From contig JALKBU010000464.1 of NCBI GenBank assembly GCA_023091735.1, positions 1 to 38,494 on the forward strand: DNA of 38,494 bases, in the 5' to 3' direction. Of this stretch, positions 10,205 through 20,759 are shown in pieces. The notes under the pieces were generated by a model that was not told the origin of the DNA, searched no databases, and saw only the letters and a program-made list of their open reading frames with translations. This stretch comes from Trichomonas tenax. Lineage: Eukaryota > Parabasalia > Trichomonadida > Trichomonadidae. Numbering within the stretch: position 1 is the stretch's first letter; each line of letters opens with the position of its first letter. Position numbers and translations under genes: made by a program.

Positions 10205-10801
10205 TTATAAGTTTTGTAATTTCTTAACTGCAGCGATTGTTGCCTCAACAGGAAGTCCCTGGATTGTATCGAGATTACCGTCAAGGCGGCAAGCGTTGAT
10301 TTCAAGAATGTCTTCAGTGATTAAAGCTCCAGAAGAAACTTTTGTGTATTTGCCATTAACATATTTGTCAAACTCTTCTGGAGTCAAATCTCTTGTCATA
10401 ATAACGTGAGAAACATGAACTTCATAAACTCTATCGTTTGTATCTGTGCGACCAATTGCGACAGCTGTGTAAACTGATGTAACTCTGTCCTTTGCTGCCC
10501 AAAGTTTGACCATTCTGATCAAATCATCGTGATCGAGTGGTTTCTCAAGAATCTCGTTTTCGTAGACAACGACTGTGTCGTAGCACATGACAACGGCAGG
10601 ATCACCTGTGACGAGGCCAACGACCTTATCTAACTTAGCTTTTGCGATAACAGAGACGTGTTCAGATGGATTTTTTGGATGTGAGGCTCTAGCAACGGCC
10701 TTTTCGTCAATATTCGCTTCCATCATTTCGACCGGCGTTCCAAGAGCACGCTTTGCTATTTGGTGGCGCCATTTTGAAGTAGAACCAAGAATAACTCTCA
10801 T
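10205..10801 (-). CDS. Maf-family nucleoside triphosphate pyrophosphatase
   Basis: A 198-residue protein of the Maf/HAM1-like house-cleaning family, which hydrolyses non-canonical or modified nucleoside triphosphates to the monophosphate and pyrophosphate. It shows the family line: ILGSTSKWR at the N terminus (the LASxSxxR motif), NIDEK, a Lys-rich helix (AKAKLDKV), the acidic CYDTVVV with LEKP, the VTSVYTAVAIG strand, and IQGLPVEA near the C terminus (the GLP motif). The length is normal and all conserved segments are present, so it should be active. Start is the ATG at 10799-10801 with an initiator match 27 nt upstream. It lies between, and is read opposite to, the tail-anchored protein gene to its left and parallel to the hexosaminidase gene to its right. 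Confidence 0.88.
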   Translation of the reverse strand: MRVILGSTSKWRHQIAKRALGTPVEMMEANIDEKAVARASHPKNPSEHVSVIAKAKLDKVVGLVTGDPAVVMCYDTVVVYENEILEKPLDHDDLIRMVKLWAAKDRVTSVYTAVAIGRTDTNDRVYEVHVSHVIMTRDLTPEEFDKYVNGKYTKVSSGALITEDILEINACRLDGNLDTIQGLPVEATIAAVKKLQNL

Positions 10802-10820
10802 TTTTCTTTCAAGATTTTGA

Positions 10821-10830
10821 CAAAAAGTGA
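10821..10830 (-). promoter_or_regulatory. Initiator match TCACTTTTTG for the Maf gene
   Basis: On the minus strand TCACTTTTTG places +1 at 10828, a 27-nt leader. The same extended form TCACTTTT precedes the sigma-subunit gene and the second Rab gene. Confidence 0.55.
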
Positions 10831-11092
10831 CAACTTTTAAGCATCATTCATCATTATCTTTAATTCTTAATATTCTACCTCTTAAAATCACAAATTTATA
10901 CTTTCTAGTGTCTGTAGATTTAACCCTCTTAACATATCATAAAAACATTTTTCTTCGTTTTGATCAATATCTCAATCCAATCTATGAAATAATGATCAAA
11001 AAACATCAAATTTACAAATAATCTCTTCTATATTTATAAATATTCTCTTCTATATATTTAAGAAACACATCAAACATTTTTAATAAGCAAAA

Positions 11093-12778
11093 TTAAACTT
11101 GTTGACTATAATTCCAGCTAAAGAAGTTATAGAACTTCTTCATTTCGTCGAGCCTTATTAGGAATTCGTCGTAATTCTTGTATCCGTTGAAATTCGTCCA
11201 TTGCAATTCTGCACATGCAGCAACTCTTGGCAAAGCTTGATATGTTAATCTGTTGAAATTTGGAATCTTTTCGGTCCACAGCTGAGCCTGAACACCAAGG
11301 AAGTACTGCAACTGATCAGGCTTTACCCAATCAGGTATTGGCTCAGACATAAAGACACTTTTCAGTGAAGTTCTTGAGTAATTATAATCATAATACAAAA
11401 ACTTTGATGTTGTAATGATTATTTGTAATTTCTTTGCGATTGCCTTCTTCGCCATATTCGCACCCATCCATGGCATCACTACTGTGTTCTTTAAGTTATC
11501 TGCTCCTTCCATAACTTCTATCCAAGCAACAACCGTTTTTCCTCGAGAGTTGATGAAATCAATCAAAATCTTGCTGAAATAGACTTGAAGTATCATCTCA
11601 TTACCTCTGTTCTTCATTGTGGCAAGCGTGTGAATTGAATCTTCTTCATTGTCATGGAGAGTTTGCACAGATGTAGCCGTCGTTTTCATCAATTCTTTTA
11701 ACTTCGCTTGGCATTTTGGACACTTCTTCCACTCATTAGTTTCAGCTTCATCGCCTCCAATATGAACGTATTTTCCTGGGAATAAATCCATTAATTCAGA
11801 GAAAATATCTTTGATGAAATTATATGTTTCGGGATTACCAAGGCATAATTTTTCACGTTTGTACCAAGTAGTTATTACCTCATACTTTCTATTTGGATCG
11901 CAGCCGTATTGCGGATATGCAGCTAAAATCGGTGCTGAGTGTGAAGGGACATCAATCTCTGGAATGATTGTGATAAAACGATCTGCAGCATATTTGATGA
12001 TGTCTTTTATCTCTTCTTGGGTGTAAAAACCTTCACAAGGCATTCCTGTTCCTATTGTTGTTGCTCGTTTAGAGCCTATTTCAGTAAGCAGTGGATATTT
12101 CTTGATTTCAACACGCCATCCTTGATCATCAGTGAGATGCCAATGAAAATGATTCATGTTGTGAAAAGAAAGTAAATCAATATATTCTTTGACTTCTGAC
12201 ACAGTAAAGAAATGCCTACTCACATCAAGATGTAAACCACGATATGGGAATCTTGGTTTATCGTGTATTTTGATTGGCTGAATTTGAATTATTTTAACTT
12301 TACTTAGTGGTAACATTTTGCGAAACGTTTGCATTCCATAGAATACTCCTGCAGGCGTTGACCCTGTTATTGATATTTTTGCACGATTAGCATCAATAAT
12401 ATAACTTTCCGGATTTTCGAGCTTTTTGTCTAAATTCAATTCTATTTTACAAGACTTAGATACTTGAGAGTCTGTAGTTAAGTTTAAACCAGTTTGATTG
12501 TAAATATATAAATTGAAAAATTTTGCAACTCTTTCTAAATCACCATTCTCAAAGCATATATGGGAAAACTGATCGATGCTAATTTGCTGAACACCATAAT
12601 AATAGTCCATATCTTCAGGTTTTGGGATAATTTGATATGAATAAAATGAAAAATAGCGCAATTTGTCAGGATTCAATATCAAAATTGTGCTCGCTATGAC
12701 AGTGAATATGATTATTGCAGATTTAATTGATACTAAAAGTTTACTATACGGACGTTTCATATGTTGTTGAAGTGACAT
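11093..12778 (-). CDS. Beta-N-acetylhexosaminidase, glycoside hydrolase family 20
   Basis: A 561-residue enzyme that removes terminal GlcNAc/GalNAc from glycans by substrate-assisted catalysis. Family landmarks are in order: an N-terminal GH20b-like domain (about 45-170), then RFPYRGLHLDVSRHF (about 176-190), HWHLTDDQGWR (about 212-222), PEIDVPSH (273-280), and the catalytic HIGGDE with Asp343-Glu344, followed by a VVAWIEV strand and C-terminal VQAQLWTE. A hydrophobic stretch at about 18-35 after basic residues is a signal anchor or uncleaved signal, so the enzyme is probably membrane-bound in the endolysosomal route or at the surface, or secreted. A longer charged segment after the active site (about 366-400) is unusual. 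Start is the ATG at 12778, with an Inr match 8 nt upstream. In a mucosal or gut parasite it would help degrade host or bacterial glycans; that is inference. Confidence 0.93.
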   Translation of the reverse strand: MSLQQHMKRPYSKLLVSIKSAIIIFTVIASTILILNPDKLRYFSFYSYQIIPKPEDMDYYYGVQQISIDQFSHICFENGDLERVAKFFNLYIYNQTGLNLTTDSQVSKSCKIELNLDKKLENPESYIIDANRAKISITGSTPAGVFYGMQTFRKMLPLSKVKIIQIQPIKIHDKPRFPYRGLHLDVSRHFFTVSEVKEYIDLLSFHNMNHFHWHLTDDQGWRVEIKKYPLLTEIGSKRATTIGTGMPCEGFYTQEEIKDIIKYAADRFITIIPEIDVPSHSAPILAAYPQYGCDPNRKYEVITTWYKREKLCLGNPETYNFIKDIFSELMDLFPGKYVHIGGDEAETNEWKKCPKCQAKLKELMKTTATSVQTLHDNEEDSIHTLATMKNRGNEMILQVYFSKILIDFINSRGKTVVAWIEVMEGADNLKNTVVMPWMGANMAKKAIAKKLQIIITTSKFLYYDYNYSRTSLKSVFMSEPIPDWVKPDQLQYFLGVQAQLWTEKIPNFNRLTYQALPRVAACAELQWTNFNGYKNYDEFLIRLDEMKKFYNFFSWNYSQQV

Positions 12779-12788
12779 GAAAAAATGA
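12779..12788 (-). promoter_or_regulatory. Initiator match for the hexosaminidase gene
   Basis: TCATTTTTTC on the minus strand ends directly at the ATG; +1 at 12786 gives an 8-nt leader. Confidence 0.5.
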
Positions 12789-13104
12789 TTTTTTTGTTGA
12801 TATCTGATGTGTGATTGCGTCCTTCCTATAGATTCCCAAAGGTGTTGAAAACGTGAATGATCAATTGATCGTAATCATCTCTTTCTCATTTGCAAATCAC
12901 CTATAACTTGAATCTGCTCAATTCCCTGTCTATCATAGGCGTTGTTATTGCATTATTTATTTTGTCTTACATACATCTCTATATGATGTGTGAACGAGTA
13001 TCTCATCATTAAAAGAAAGGTGAAAAATAACATCAGAATTTCAGATAAAGTAAAATAAACGGATCATACTGGAATATTTTTTAGTTCAAATAATATTTTA
13101 AATA
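12789..13104. other. AT-rich spacer
   Basis: About 316 bp upstream of the hexosaminidase gene. I see no gene, RNA or repeat in it. Confidence 0.5.
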
Positions 13105-13794
13105 TTGATTAATCTATTTCATCACAAATTAATTAACACAAAAGAACAAGCGCAGAACATCACGATCATCAACACAAAAGAGTCTTATAACGAGTTCATC
13201 GAGAAACTCGAAGGAATCAAACAGTTCACAGAAGTCGCAGAAATCAACACATTTTGTAACGAAATAGAAAACTACCGAGTCAACGAAGCACTAATCACAC
13301 CAGATACCCCAGCAATCGTTGAAATCCTCAACAAAACCGGCCACGTCCCCCGATGCGACTATGAATGCACAAGACTACTCTAACCACATCAAGAAGGTTG
13401 TCAAAACGCATTATCAATCACAAGTGTTAGGATTCACAGATCCACTGCTTACTTATTACTGGTCAATCCTCGGTACCGGTCTCAATGTTGCATATCATGG
13501 AGAAGAGATCCTCAGAAACTCAACAATCCACACGTGTCCTTACTCAACATGCAACTACTTCTCCTGCGACTCGAACACATTTTCAGCACACATCGCAAGC
13601 AAAGCTCACAACGGAAACTCATATGTCAAGAAGTTCGGTTTATTCTGGGGCGCTACAATTGCAGATGCGAGACAAGGACATCTCCCAAGGAAGACCTCAT
13701 CAGTGAAATGAAAAAATACAAATTCACCCGTGATCAATGCAACTCAATCTGCACGGACACGATGAACCTTAAATCATTTTTAGTTATAATTTAA
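13105..13794 (+). pseudogene. Decayed zinc-finger protein, possibly the N-terminal part of a retroelement
   Basis: Three frames read on in turn: 13105 to about 13350, about 13356 to 13680, and about 13680 to 13780. Each is rich in C-ending codons (ATC, AAC, ACA), unlike the spacers, so together they look like one gene with two frameshifts. The left end opens at TTG, with no ATG, so the true N terminus is missing. The middle frame has LTYYWSILGTGLNVAYHGEEIL followed by a C2H2-like finger, C-x4-C-x12-H-x5-H (TCPYSTCNYF to SKAH), and FGLFWGAT. Such fingers occur upstream of the polymerase in R2-like retroelements and in other trichomonad repeat families, but no reverse transcriptase is present here. 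Function unknown. Confidence 0.5.
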
Positions 13795-13993
13795 AGTGCT
13801 TAATTTAAAATTCATGAATCTTGCTTTTTAGCCGGAAATTTTTTGACACAAATTTAACAATTTATTTCAAAAAAAAACTAAACAGGATGTGTTTATTTTG
13901 CCCTAAATCAGCGAACAATCGACTTTTATTAAATTGAGCAGTATACATGTATTTTGACATTTTGATATGTAAACAAAAAGTGACTGTCAATAA

Positions 13994-14773
13994 ATGGATT
14001 TCTTCTTTGATCAATTAGTCCAAATTTATTTATTATCAAGTGATATACGGATTCAAGCTGCTGTACTGTTGCCAGTTGGACTTTTGATCGCGTATCTCTT
14101 CAAAGACTATCCGGCGCCTCTTAAAACAATAATATTAATCCAAATTTATATATATTCCATTAAAATACCAGAAAAAACGGTCCCCACGATCTTAGGAATA
14201 CTGCTCTTCCAAGTTTATCCATTTGTATACGAAATAATTGTACCACTCTCAAAGAAACGATTAATGATCGAGTTTCGCAAAAATGCAGCGATTATTATCA
14301 TTACCATGTCTATGAAATTATATTTCGAATTAGAAATACCTAATTTAAGTCAATATATTCTTGCATTATTTTTCATATTCGTTCGCAGAGGTTATGAGTA
14401 CTACACACAGAAGGAAAGCTTCTGGATGAAGTTAATTCATCATTGTTTTATGAGAGATTTAACAAGTACTAATTTACCAGCATTTTTCGTTTTATTGGAG
14501 ACAACATTTAAGCAAAAACGTTTCATTGAATGTTTAACACCAATGAAACAAGAAGATTACCAAAGAAAATATCTTTGCGCTAATTGTCAAACAGAAATAA
14601 GGAGTAATGGCTTTGTTACACAATGCAATCATCATTTGCATGCTGAATGCGTAGATAATTTAGCATGTTGTCCATTTTGCGGAAATGTTCCAGAAAATAA
14701 GAAACCAGAGAAAAACGATATAGTTGAAAAAGTCAATGACCTCCAGAAAGCATTTAATGATATGAATAAGTAA
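13994..14773 (+). CDS. Multi-pass membrane RING-finger protein (putative E3 ubiquitin ligase)
   Basis: A 259-residue protein with several hydrophobic segments (about 20-36, 44-58, 64-84, 97-110, 118-131) and a cytosolic C-terminal RING: Cys195-x2-Cys198-x12-Cys211-x-His213-x2-His216-x2-Cys219-x6-Cys226-x2-Cys229, a RING-H2 arrangement with a Pro after the seventh ligand. A short charged helix (KNDIVEKVNDLQKAFNDM) closes the protein. The layout resembles RNF121/RNFT-type or Hrd1-like membrane ligases, which mark membrane proteins for degradation, though the specific family is not clear. Start is the ATG at 13994. The upstream 40 bp contain AAAAAGTGAC and GTTTACATATCA-type sequence on the opposite strand, similar to motifs near other genes here. 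Confidence 0.8.
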   Translation: MDFFFDQLVQIYLLSSDIRIQAAVLLPVGLLIAYLFKDYPAPLKTIILIQIYIYSIKIPEKTVPTILGILLFQVYPFVYEIIVPLSKKRLMIEFRKNAAIIIITMSMKLYFELEIPNLSQYILALFFIFVRRGYEYYTQKESFWMKLIHHCFMRDLTSTNLPAFFVLLETTFKQKRFIECLTPMKQEDYQRKYLCANCQTEIRSNGFVTQCNHHLHAECVDNLACCPFCGNVPENKKPEKNDIVEKVNDLQKAFNDMNK

Positions 14774-14894
14774 TATATTATTGTTTGTATTATAAATATA
14801 TTAGCTTTATTAAATTGTATTATTACCAATCCATTCACATTATCAATATGTTATACATCTAAGTTTATATCATGAATTTTCACTATTTCTATTT

Positions 14895-14918
14895 TTTTGA
14901 CATTTACATGTCAAAAAT
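14895..14918. repeat. 9-bp-stem hairpin containing the TTTACATGTCA motif
   Basis: TTTTTGACA and TGTCAAAAA pair around a TTTACA loop, about 120 bp downstream of the RING gene's stop codon. It contains a perfect copy (14903-14913) of the dispersed motif TTTACATGTCA. Confidence 0.45.
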
Positions 14919-15436
14919 ATAATACCCCTTTTAAATTGTTACTTTCCCTTTAATATTTAGAACTCGGATTTCGAATCAAGTCAATATTATTAATTACATG
15001 TTGTATGAAAGTGAAATGTATAGGCTCTATGGAAGCGAAATACGTTCGTAAACTATGATGTCATGCTTCAACATTCATATCGAGACGTAAACAATATGCT
15101 ATAGAACTGAAGTGGAAATTGCGTATATACTCAATTCGATGATTTGGAGGATTTTGTTCCATAAAAAATCCCACACGATCTTTTTACTCTCATATTTTTT
15201 TCATTTTTAGAAATAGAGTGATCTACAAACTTGCATCAAGTCCAATACTAAGGATGTCGGTTTTGGAGGTGCCTGGTGCCTTTTTTCGATTGGCTGGGGG
15301 ACGGGGTGCCTTTAGTTAGGGGCTGACTCAGTAATAAAGGGGCTTGTTATATTTAATGAGTCCGTTCGTACTACTCCTTCATTAGCACACTGTACAATAG
15401 GACACATGAGAGAAACATTCAGCAAGAATCTGTTCT

Positions 15437-15522
15437 GGATTTGAACCCAAAACTTCTCGGATTATCTCCTGAATTTTCAAATCTTAGGGTTTTTGTGCAT
15501 CTGTTGTTTGCTTGCTAGACCA
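15437..15522 (-). other. tRNA-like pair of Pol III boxes, no foldable tRNA
   Basis: On the minus strand, TGGTCTAGCAAG at 15522-15511 matches the tRNA A box in 10 of 11 positions, and GGTTCAAATCC at 15447-15437 matches the B box fully; the spacing of just over 60 nt is allowed. The acceptor ends do not pair and no T run follows, so this is a decayed tRNA, a tRNA-derived repeat or chance. Confidence 0.2.
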
Positions 15523-15860
15523 TCTTATGCAATCCCTACTAAAATTCATATCAAAATATGACGAAACTCCGTTTTTTTTGCCGAAATTTTTACAAACTAC
15601 TTTTTTTTGATCTGAATTAGATGGTCTTATGATTTCCATATGTATTTAAAATGCAGGCAAAAAGATATTCTGGTACAAATACATGTTATTTATCTCATAT
15701 TTTTCACAATACTTAATTAATGTTAGTTCTATTGGATGAAGACATTGTTTTCATAAATCTCGTATTTCTAAACGGATGAAGTTCAGCATTTAAAAACCAA
15801 ATTATCTGCATAAATACTCCTCCGCGATCATACAGCAAGACAACTGAGTCTCATTATTAG

Positions 15861-16040
15861 ACTTAATTGTAATTAAAGATGGGAATTGCAATTGGAATTT
15901 AAAGTGCAATTCAGTATCCTGAATTGTAATTAAAACTTCAATTACAATCCTCATTTTAACCACGCTTTAGGGTAGCAAATTGCAATTGAATACCCTAAAT
16001 TGCGATTCAAAATCGAATTGCAATTTGGTTTCACTAACTG
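15861..16040. repeat. Cluster of AATTGCAATT/AATTGTAATT palindromes
   Basis: Within about 180 bp there are repeated palindromic words (AATTGCAATT, AATTGTAATT) and two larger hairpins: ATTGTAATT 15923-15931 with AATTACAAT 15940-15948, and TTTAGGGTA 15966-15974 with TACCCTAAA 15991-15999. No protein is coded. Confidence 0.55.
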
Positions 16041-18385
16041 CAATGACGATAGACATTTTTATTGTTAGCTTTAGAGGACCGCAGTTTAATGACTTCTCCG
16101 TAGATTCTATGAGCTAAGCTTCGGAGGTTTTGTTAAGTTATCTTAAACAACACAAACTCTATTGGATCAAAAGAGTGGCCATTTACTTCGTCGCACATCC
16201 AGACCAGGACTTGTTGGTTGAGTGATACATAAGCTGTGATGTGAGCTCATAGGGCTATTCGAAAATGACCATTAGGTTGAACTCATACTTTGATGTTGAA
16301 ATGGTTATTCCCAAAACTAAGAATTTTAGGCATAATATGGTATATTTCAGGAAACTATCCTAACATCAGTTTATACGTCAATGAGTTTTTTTGCAAAAAC
16401 ATGATTTTGAATAAAGATTTCCAATTCTTATCAGCGTTTTCAAAATAACAAGTGCAGAATATTAATATACTAGACAATTGTTGCTAAGATGCCTCTTAGC
16501 ATGTTTATATAGTCTTTAATGTCAATTTATATTATAGAGCAGTCTGACGTGTTAATTGCTTAGCAAAAGCGTTGCTGTGGTCGTACAGTTTTCTCACAAT
16601 TTTATATACATTTTAAATGTTGACCCCTTACAACAGGGATCTAAAATGCATTCAGATTACTTATTTTAACTTATAAAAATTTCCTTTAATCCCTCAATTT
16701 TTCATTTTTTATAATTTTCACAGAATTTTAGACAATTTCGCTTTGGCAAGATTTTGAAATTAGAAAATACTAAAAGTTAAAACTGATATTTAGAATTTAT
16801 ATATAAAAGCAAATTCAATTCTAAGTTTTATTCGATTTTGAGAAACTTGCAAGTTAAAATTATTGTTTGTTCGTTCTCCACTAATTTTTCATTTATTTTG
16901 AGAGCTATCAACGAAAAGATCTCTCTAACCGGTGAAAAACTAGTGTTTTGTCCTTCAATAAATTATAAATTCCTCGATTTTCTCGCGATTCCATCATAAT
17001 CAAGGCATCAACAGTCAAAAAAAAAAAAAAAACGCTGTATACGAAGAATAGCTTACTGTTGGTTGTTTGCCGACTGTCAACGCCATCGACATTCGCTCAG
17101 TTCTAAGCAATTATACTGATTTTACAAATCTCCACTTTCTAGGACTCTCTAAGGATTCTGTATCATCTGATATCTTAGAAACCTCAGTGAGCCGTAGAAA
17201 ACGCGACGAGTTCAAATATTGCAATATTTTGGTATTTTCTCATTCATGTCCATATACATGTTGGATGCTCAACACAGCATGCGAAAGCATGTACCCAAGT
17301 ACATATGTTATGAAATAAGAGACTTGAGAAAATAATTTTTTATTTTTTTGAATTTGAGGCTTGTTAAAGCGCACAAATGACACACTCTCATATGAGTAGT
17401 ATAGTTTTACTTTTAATCTGACATAGCATATGATATTTTTTTTGATGAATCTAATCATATGTTATAATTAGCTATTTATGATAAACAAATGCTCTACACA
17501 CGCTATAATATAGTGTTTCATATCAAATAATCCCCAATCACTCTTCTGAATATAAGATATTACATATTTTTCATAAAATATTATAATAAACCATCAAAAA
17601 CTGTGTGCATGTAATAAGGTATCTTTGAATAGCATGTTGACTTCTTAAATACACACAATTTCATGGATTAAGCAATCACAATAATTCTAGCATCGGGAGA
17701 ATGTACATTAGCACAAATATTTATACAAAGGCAACAAAAATATACAACAATATACAACTTGAGGCAAAAGTATATGCCAGTACTATAGTATACGAGTATA
17801 ATAACTGATATGCTGCTTATGATCTTCTTGATGTGATGCACTCCAAATAACACATCGGAATTCAGTCACTTTTGAAAGATTAATTTAGAGTGTATCTTGA
17901 CAATGCAGCAATAACAATGATAAACAACTAGATGACACATCTTACTAATATCAATATATTCTATACTCACCACATATTATTTAATATCACACATTTTCTG
18001 TTATAGGCAATTTTGATTTCATTATCTTGAAGGCTTATATAGTGTTATTGATTTGAATTCATATAACACATACTTCATATATTCTATATTCAATGTGTTA
18101 ATGTTAATATCACATTTTAACACTGAGATCTAAAATCTGTTGAGAGGGAAATTCGGGAATATTACAATACACACTTCACAGTTATATACACTGTTGTTTA
18201 CACTATCATGGTGTAACAATTATATTTCCTGATTTAAATATTTTTTGTTGATTAATATCTCGAGATGGGGGATGAAATTTTAGAATCGCTTCAAACTCTC
18301 AGAGATTATGGACAAACATATTGCCCATCTTTCTGTATTACCATAATGCTAGATATTGATTATTGGCCGAGATAAGGCCAAAAAT

Positions 18386-18419
18386 ACAAACTATATCAAA
18401 AATTTTCGGTATAGTTTGT
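18386..18419. repeat. Perfect 10-bp-stem hairpin
   Basis: ACAAACTATA at 18386-18395 pairs exactly with TATAGTTTGT at 18410-18419 across a 14-nt loop. It stands about 430 bp upstream of the TM9SF-like gene and has no other context. Confidence 0.4.
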
Positions 18420-18829
18420 CTTCTCCTCTTGAATATATTTTCAACAAAAATGAGATCCACGTCTAACTAAATGTTTGATAATATTTAGCTCTATGTTGTT
18501 GTTGACTATATCATTGTGTTAAAATATTAATATAATCCAATTCAATGATAAGAAGCATTTTATTAGCCCGAGAAGCATTTTAAAAATAAGGTTAAGAGTA
18601 TCACTGCCTTTTCTTGAGTGAAAAATAAAAACACTAGGGTATTTTAAAATGAAATAAATTTGCAAGCTGCAACTATGCTCTAAAACCGTTCTATATCGAA
18701 TCATAAGAGGCTTTGCAAATTTTGGCAAATAACCCAGAATAGACTACTCAATTTCTAGCTTCAAACAATAAGAAATGTCTATATCCACACTGTAGCATCC
18801 GATGTGTATATTCATATGTCTTATTTTTT

Positions 18830-18840
18830 TCATTTCATTA
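18830..18840 (+). promoter_or_regulatory. Double initiator match
   Basis: TCATTTCATTA contains two overlapping-range Inr matches (TCATT at 18830 and TCATTA at 18835), 11-16 nt before the ATG at 18848. Confidence 0.45.
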
Positions 18841-18847
18841 TTGATCA

Positions 18848-20392
18848 ATGTTTTTCTTATTTTTTATATTATTCGACATGAAAGGGTATGACGTTGGCCT
18901 CGGATTCTTCAGCACGCAAGAAAATCCTTTGTGGTCTCAAACTCTTCCAGGAATTCATTCTTGCTTCGATGAAGATTTGAATGAAGTTAAATATCCTGTT
19001 AAATCAAAAATAATCGAAGGGATCATACCTCTCAACATGAGCAATGCAGAAATAACCGATAAAAATACAACATTATCGTTATGTAATTTTACTTTAAAAA
19101 ATAAAATCCGTAAAAGATGGAAAGATGTAGCAAAACCAAACGTTTACCTAACATTCCATTCAGGACAAACCATTTCACGTGTTAATTCATTTGATATTAT
19201 TTCGAATCAATCAATATTTTATCAACATTACTTAATACAGATTTCTACAGCATCTCCAACATATAGACCTCTCATTAACGTATCAGCAAGCAATCCCACA
19301 CAAATATTAAAAGATTCAATTATTAATTTTCAAGTTTCAGTACAATTCGTGTCAACTCCATACAAAATAACTAAATTTAAGTTCCCATTCCATTACTTTT
19401 CTTTTGTTATAATTGCAATAATAATTTCGATAATAATAACGATAATGATCAAGAAAAAACATCAATCAATTACATATTTGGATCTCTCAAATGCATGGTC
19501 ACAGCCTCCGTTCTATGCGAACAGTTTATTATTCGTTTTCAGCGGGTTAACTTTATTTATTTGGTTTATTTTATCAACAGTCTTCTCAAACGAAAGACAG
19601 TCGTTGCTGATCACGATGATGAACTGCTATTTGTTCGCATCCTTCATTCCGCCCGCGTTGAGAACATTTTATGATTTCGTGATGAAGAATCCTTTGTTTG
19701 AACCCGAATTCGTTGCATCGACGATTGCTCCTTATTATTTCACAGGATTCTTCTGGATATTTTCGTTATACATCCAATGGTTTGTGAATAATTCACAGAT
19801 ATCTCCTGGTTTATTGAGATTCCCTTTAATTGTTTTATATTTAGTTTTGCCTCTTTTGATCAGCAGAGTTATTGGACATATTTCTTTTTCCGCTTATCCA
19901 AAAGAGCTCCAAGTTCATGAGAGGTTCCCTGATAGGAGATCTTCGTATTCTCGGAGATCCTCCGATTATTTAATGGCCGTATTTTACTCAATAATACAAA
20001 CATTTATTTCATTTGATTTTTATATTCACATTCTCAATGTTTTCGTTAATTTAGAACCATTTGATTTTGAAATCACATGGAAAACAGTTTTTCTTTCAGG
20101 ATCAATTGCAATCATTTATGCTTCAATACAATTGACGTTTGATGTCAAATATGAAAGAAGTTATATTCTTCCTTATTTGACTACAAATTTCTTATGCATT
20201 TTAATTTCGATGTTCAGCGTAATTATTTATGCATTTATTCATCTCAATCTGTTTTCGATATGGACTTTCATTCGTGCAGCATTTGCAGTGATGGTTGTCT
20301 CCGGTTTTCAGATTAACATCGGAATGTTCTTCTCAATAATCACCTCATTCTTGATGATGATTTCAATATTCAACATTAGGAAATCAAAATAA
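18848..20392 (+). CDS. TM9SF-like (EMP70/nonaspanin-like) multi-pass membrane protein
   Basis: A 514-residue protein with an N-terminal signal-like stretch (MFFLFFILF), a lumenal domain of about 170 residues with several N-glycosylation-type sequons, then a first membrane segment (about 180-203) and some eight more up to the C terminus. The first cytosolic loop (YLDLSNAWSQPPFYANSLLFVFSGL) sits where nonaspanins have their GDVFRPP...LLxxLVGxGxQ line, and the overall topology, one plus eight segments after a lumenal head, is that of TM9SF proteins. These act in Golgi and endosome sorting of membrane proteins and in phagocytosis. It is shorter than usual (580-660 residues) and the signature motifs are weak, so it is a divergent member or a different multi-pass family. 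A double Inr match precedes the ATG. Confidence 0.55.
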   Translation: MFFLFFILFDMKGYDVGLGFFSTQENPLWSQTLPGIHSCFDEDLNEVKYPVKSKIIEGIIPLNMSNAEITDKNTTLSLCNFTLKNKIRKRWKDVAKPNVYLTFHSGQTISRVNSFDIISNQSIFYQHYLIQISTASPTYRPLINVSASNPTQILKDSIINFQVSVQFVSTPYKITKFKFPFHYFSFVIIAIIISIIITIMIKKKHQSITYLDLSNAWSQPPFYANSLLFVFSGLTLFIWFILSTVFSNERQSLLITMMNCYLFASFIPPALRTFYDFVMKNPLFEPEFVASTIAPYYFTGFFWIFSLYIQWFVNNSQISPGLLRFPLIVLYLVLPLLISRVIGHISFSAYPKELQVHERFPDRRSSYSRRSSDYLMAVFYSIIQTFISFDFYIHILNVFVNLEPFDFEITWKTVFLSGSIAIIYASIQLTFDVKYERSYILPYLTTNFLCILISMFSVIIYAFIHLNLFSIWTFIRAAFAVMVVSGFQINIGMFFSIITSFLMMISIFNIRKSK

Positions 20393-20759
20393 TATTGTTT
20401 TTTGTATATGAAAGATATTTCATTCTAAAACTTAATGACTGTGATTCACATCTATTCATAATCTAATTATTGCAACAAGATGAAATAAATAACCAAAAGA
20501 AGATTGAGATTTCATTAATGAAACACCATATTTGAGTGTTTATGAGATGTGAATTAATTGCATCACCAATTGCAAATTTATTGAATAGAATGTGAAAAAA
20601 TTCATCTGGACTGTTTGTGAATCATTCACAGATATAATTCGCGTTGCTCACCGGAACTTGATGTGTTGTTGCTATTTGTCATCAAGTCCGTAAGATTCAT
20701 ATCAATTGTTTCTTGAACAGTTGTTTTGAAATATTCAAAAGATCTCAAAATCTTTCGAT
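20393..20759. other. Convergent spacer
   Basis: 367 bp between facing stop codons. No gene. A 22-bp segment near 20616-20637 (TTTGTGAATCATTCACAGAT) differs by one base from coding sequence at about 19783-19804; I cannot tell whether this is a small duplication or chance. Confidence 0.4.

Larger units (their letters stand above)
14774..18829. other. Gene-poor 4-kb stretch
   Basis: No frame that looks like a gene. The longest candidate (about 17067-17318) begins at TTG and lacks any recognisable motif. Between 15200 and 15540 the base composition is less AT-rich than the rest (runs such as GGCTGGGGGACGGGG), perhaps an old insertion. A run of about 16 A lies near 17018-17033. Palindrome clusters and hairpins within the stretch are listed separately. 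Confidence 0.6.

Noticed and set aside
17067..17318. 83-codon frame in the gene desert
   Set aside because: Starts at TTG, no motif, AT-rich codon use like the spacer.
19783..20637. Duplication between TM9SF-like coding sequence and its 3' spacer
   Set aside because: Only about 22 bp match with one mismatch, and flanking sequence does not align.
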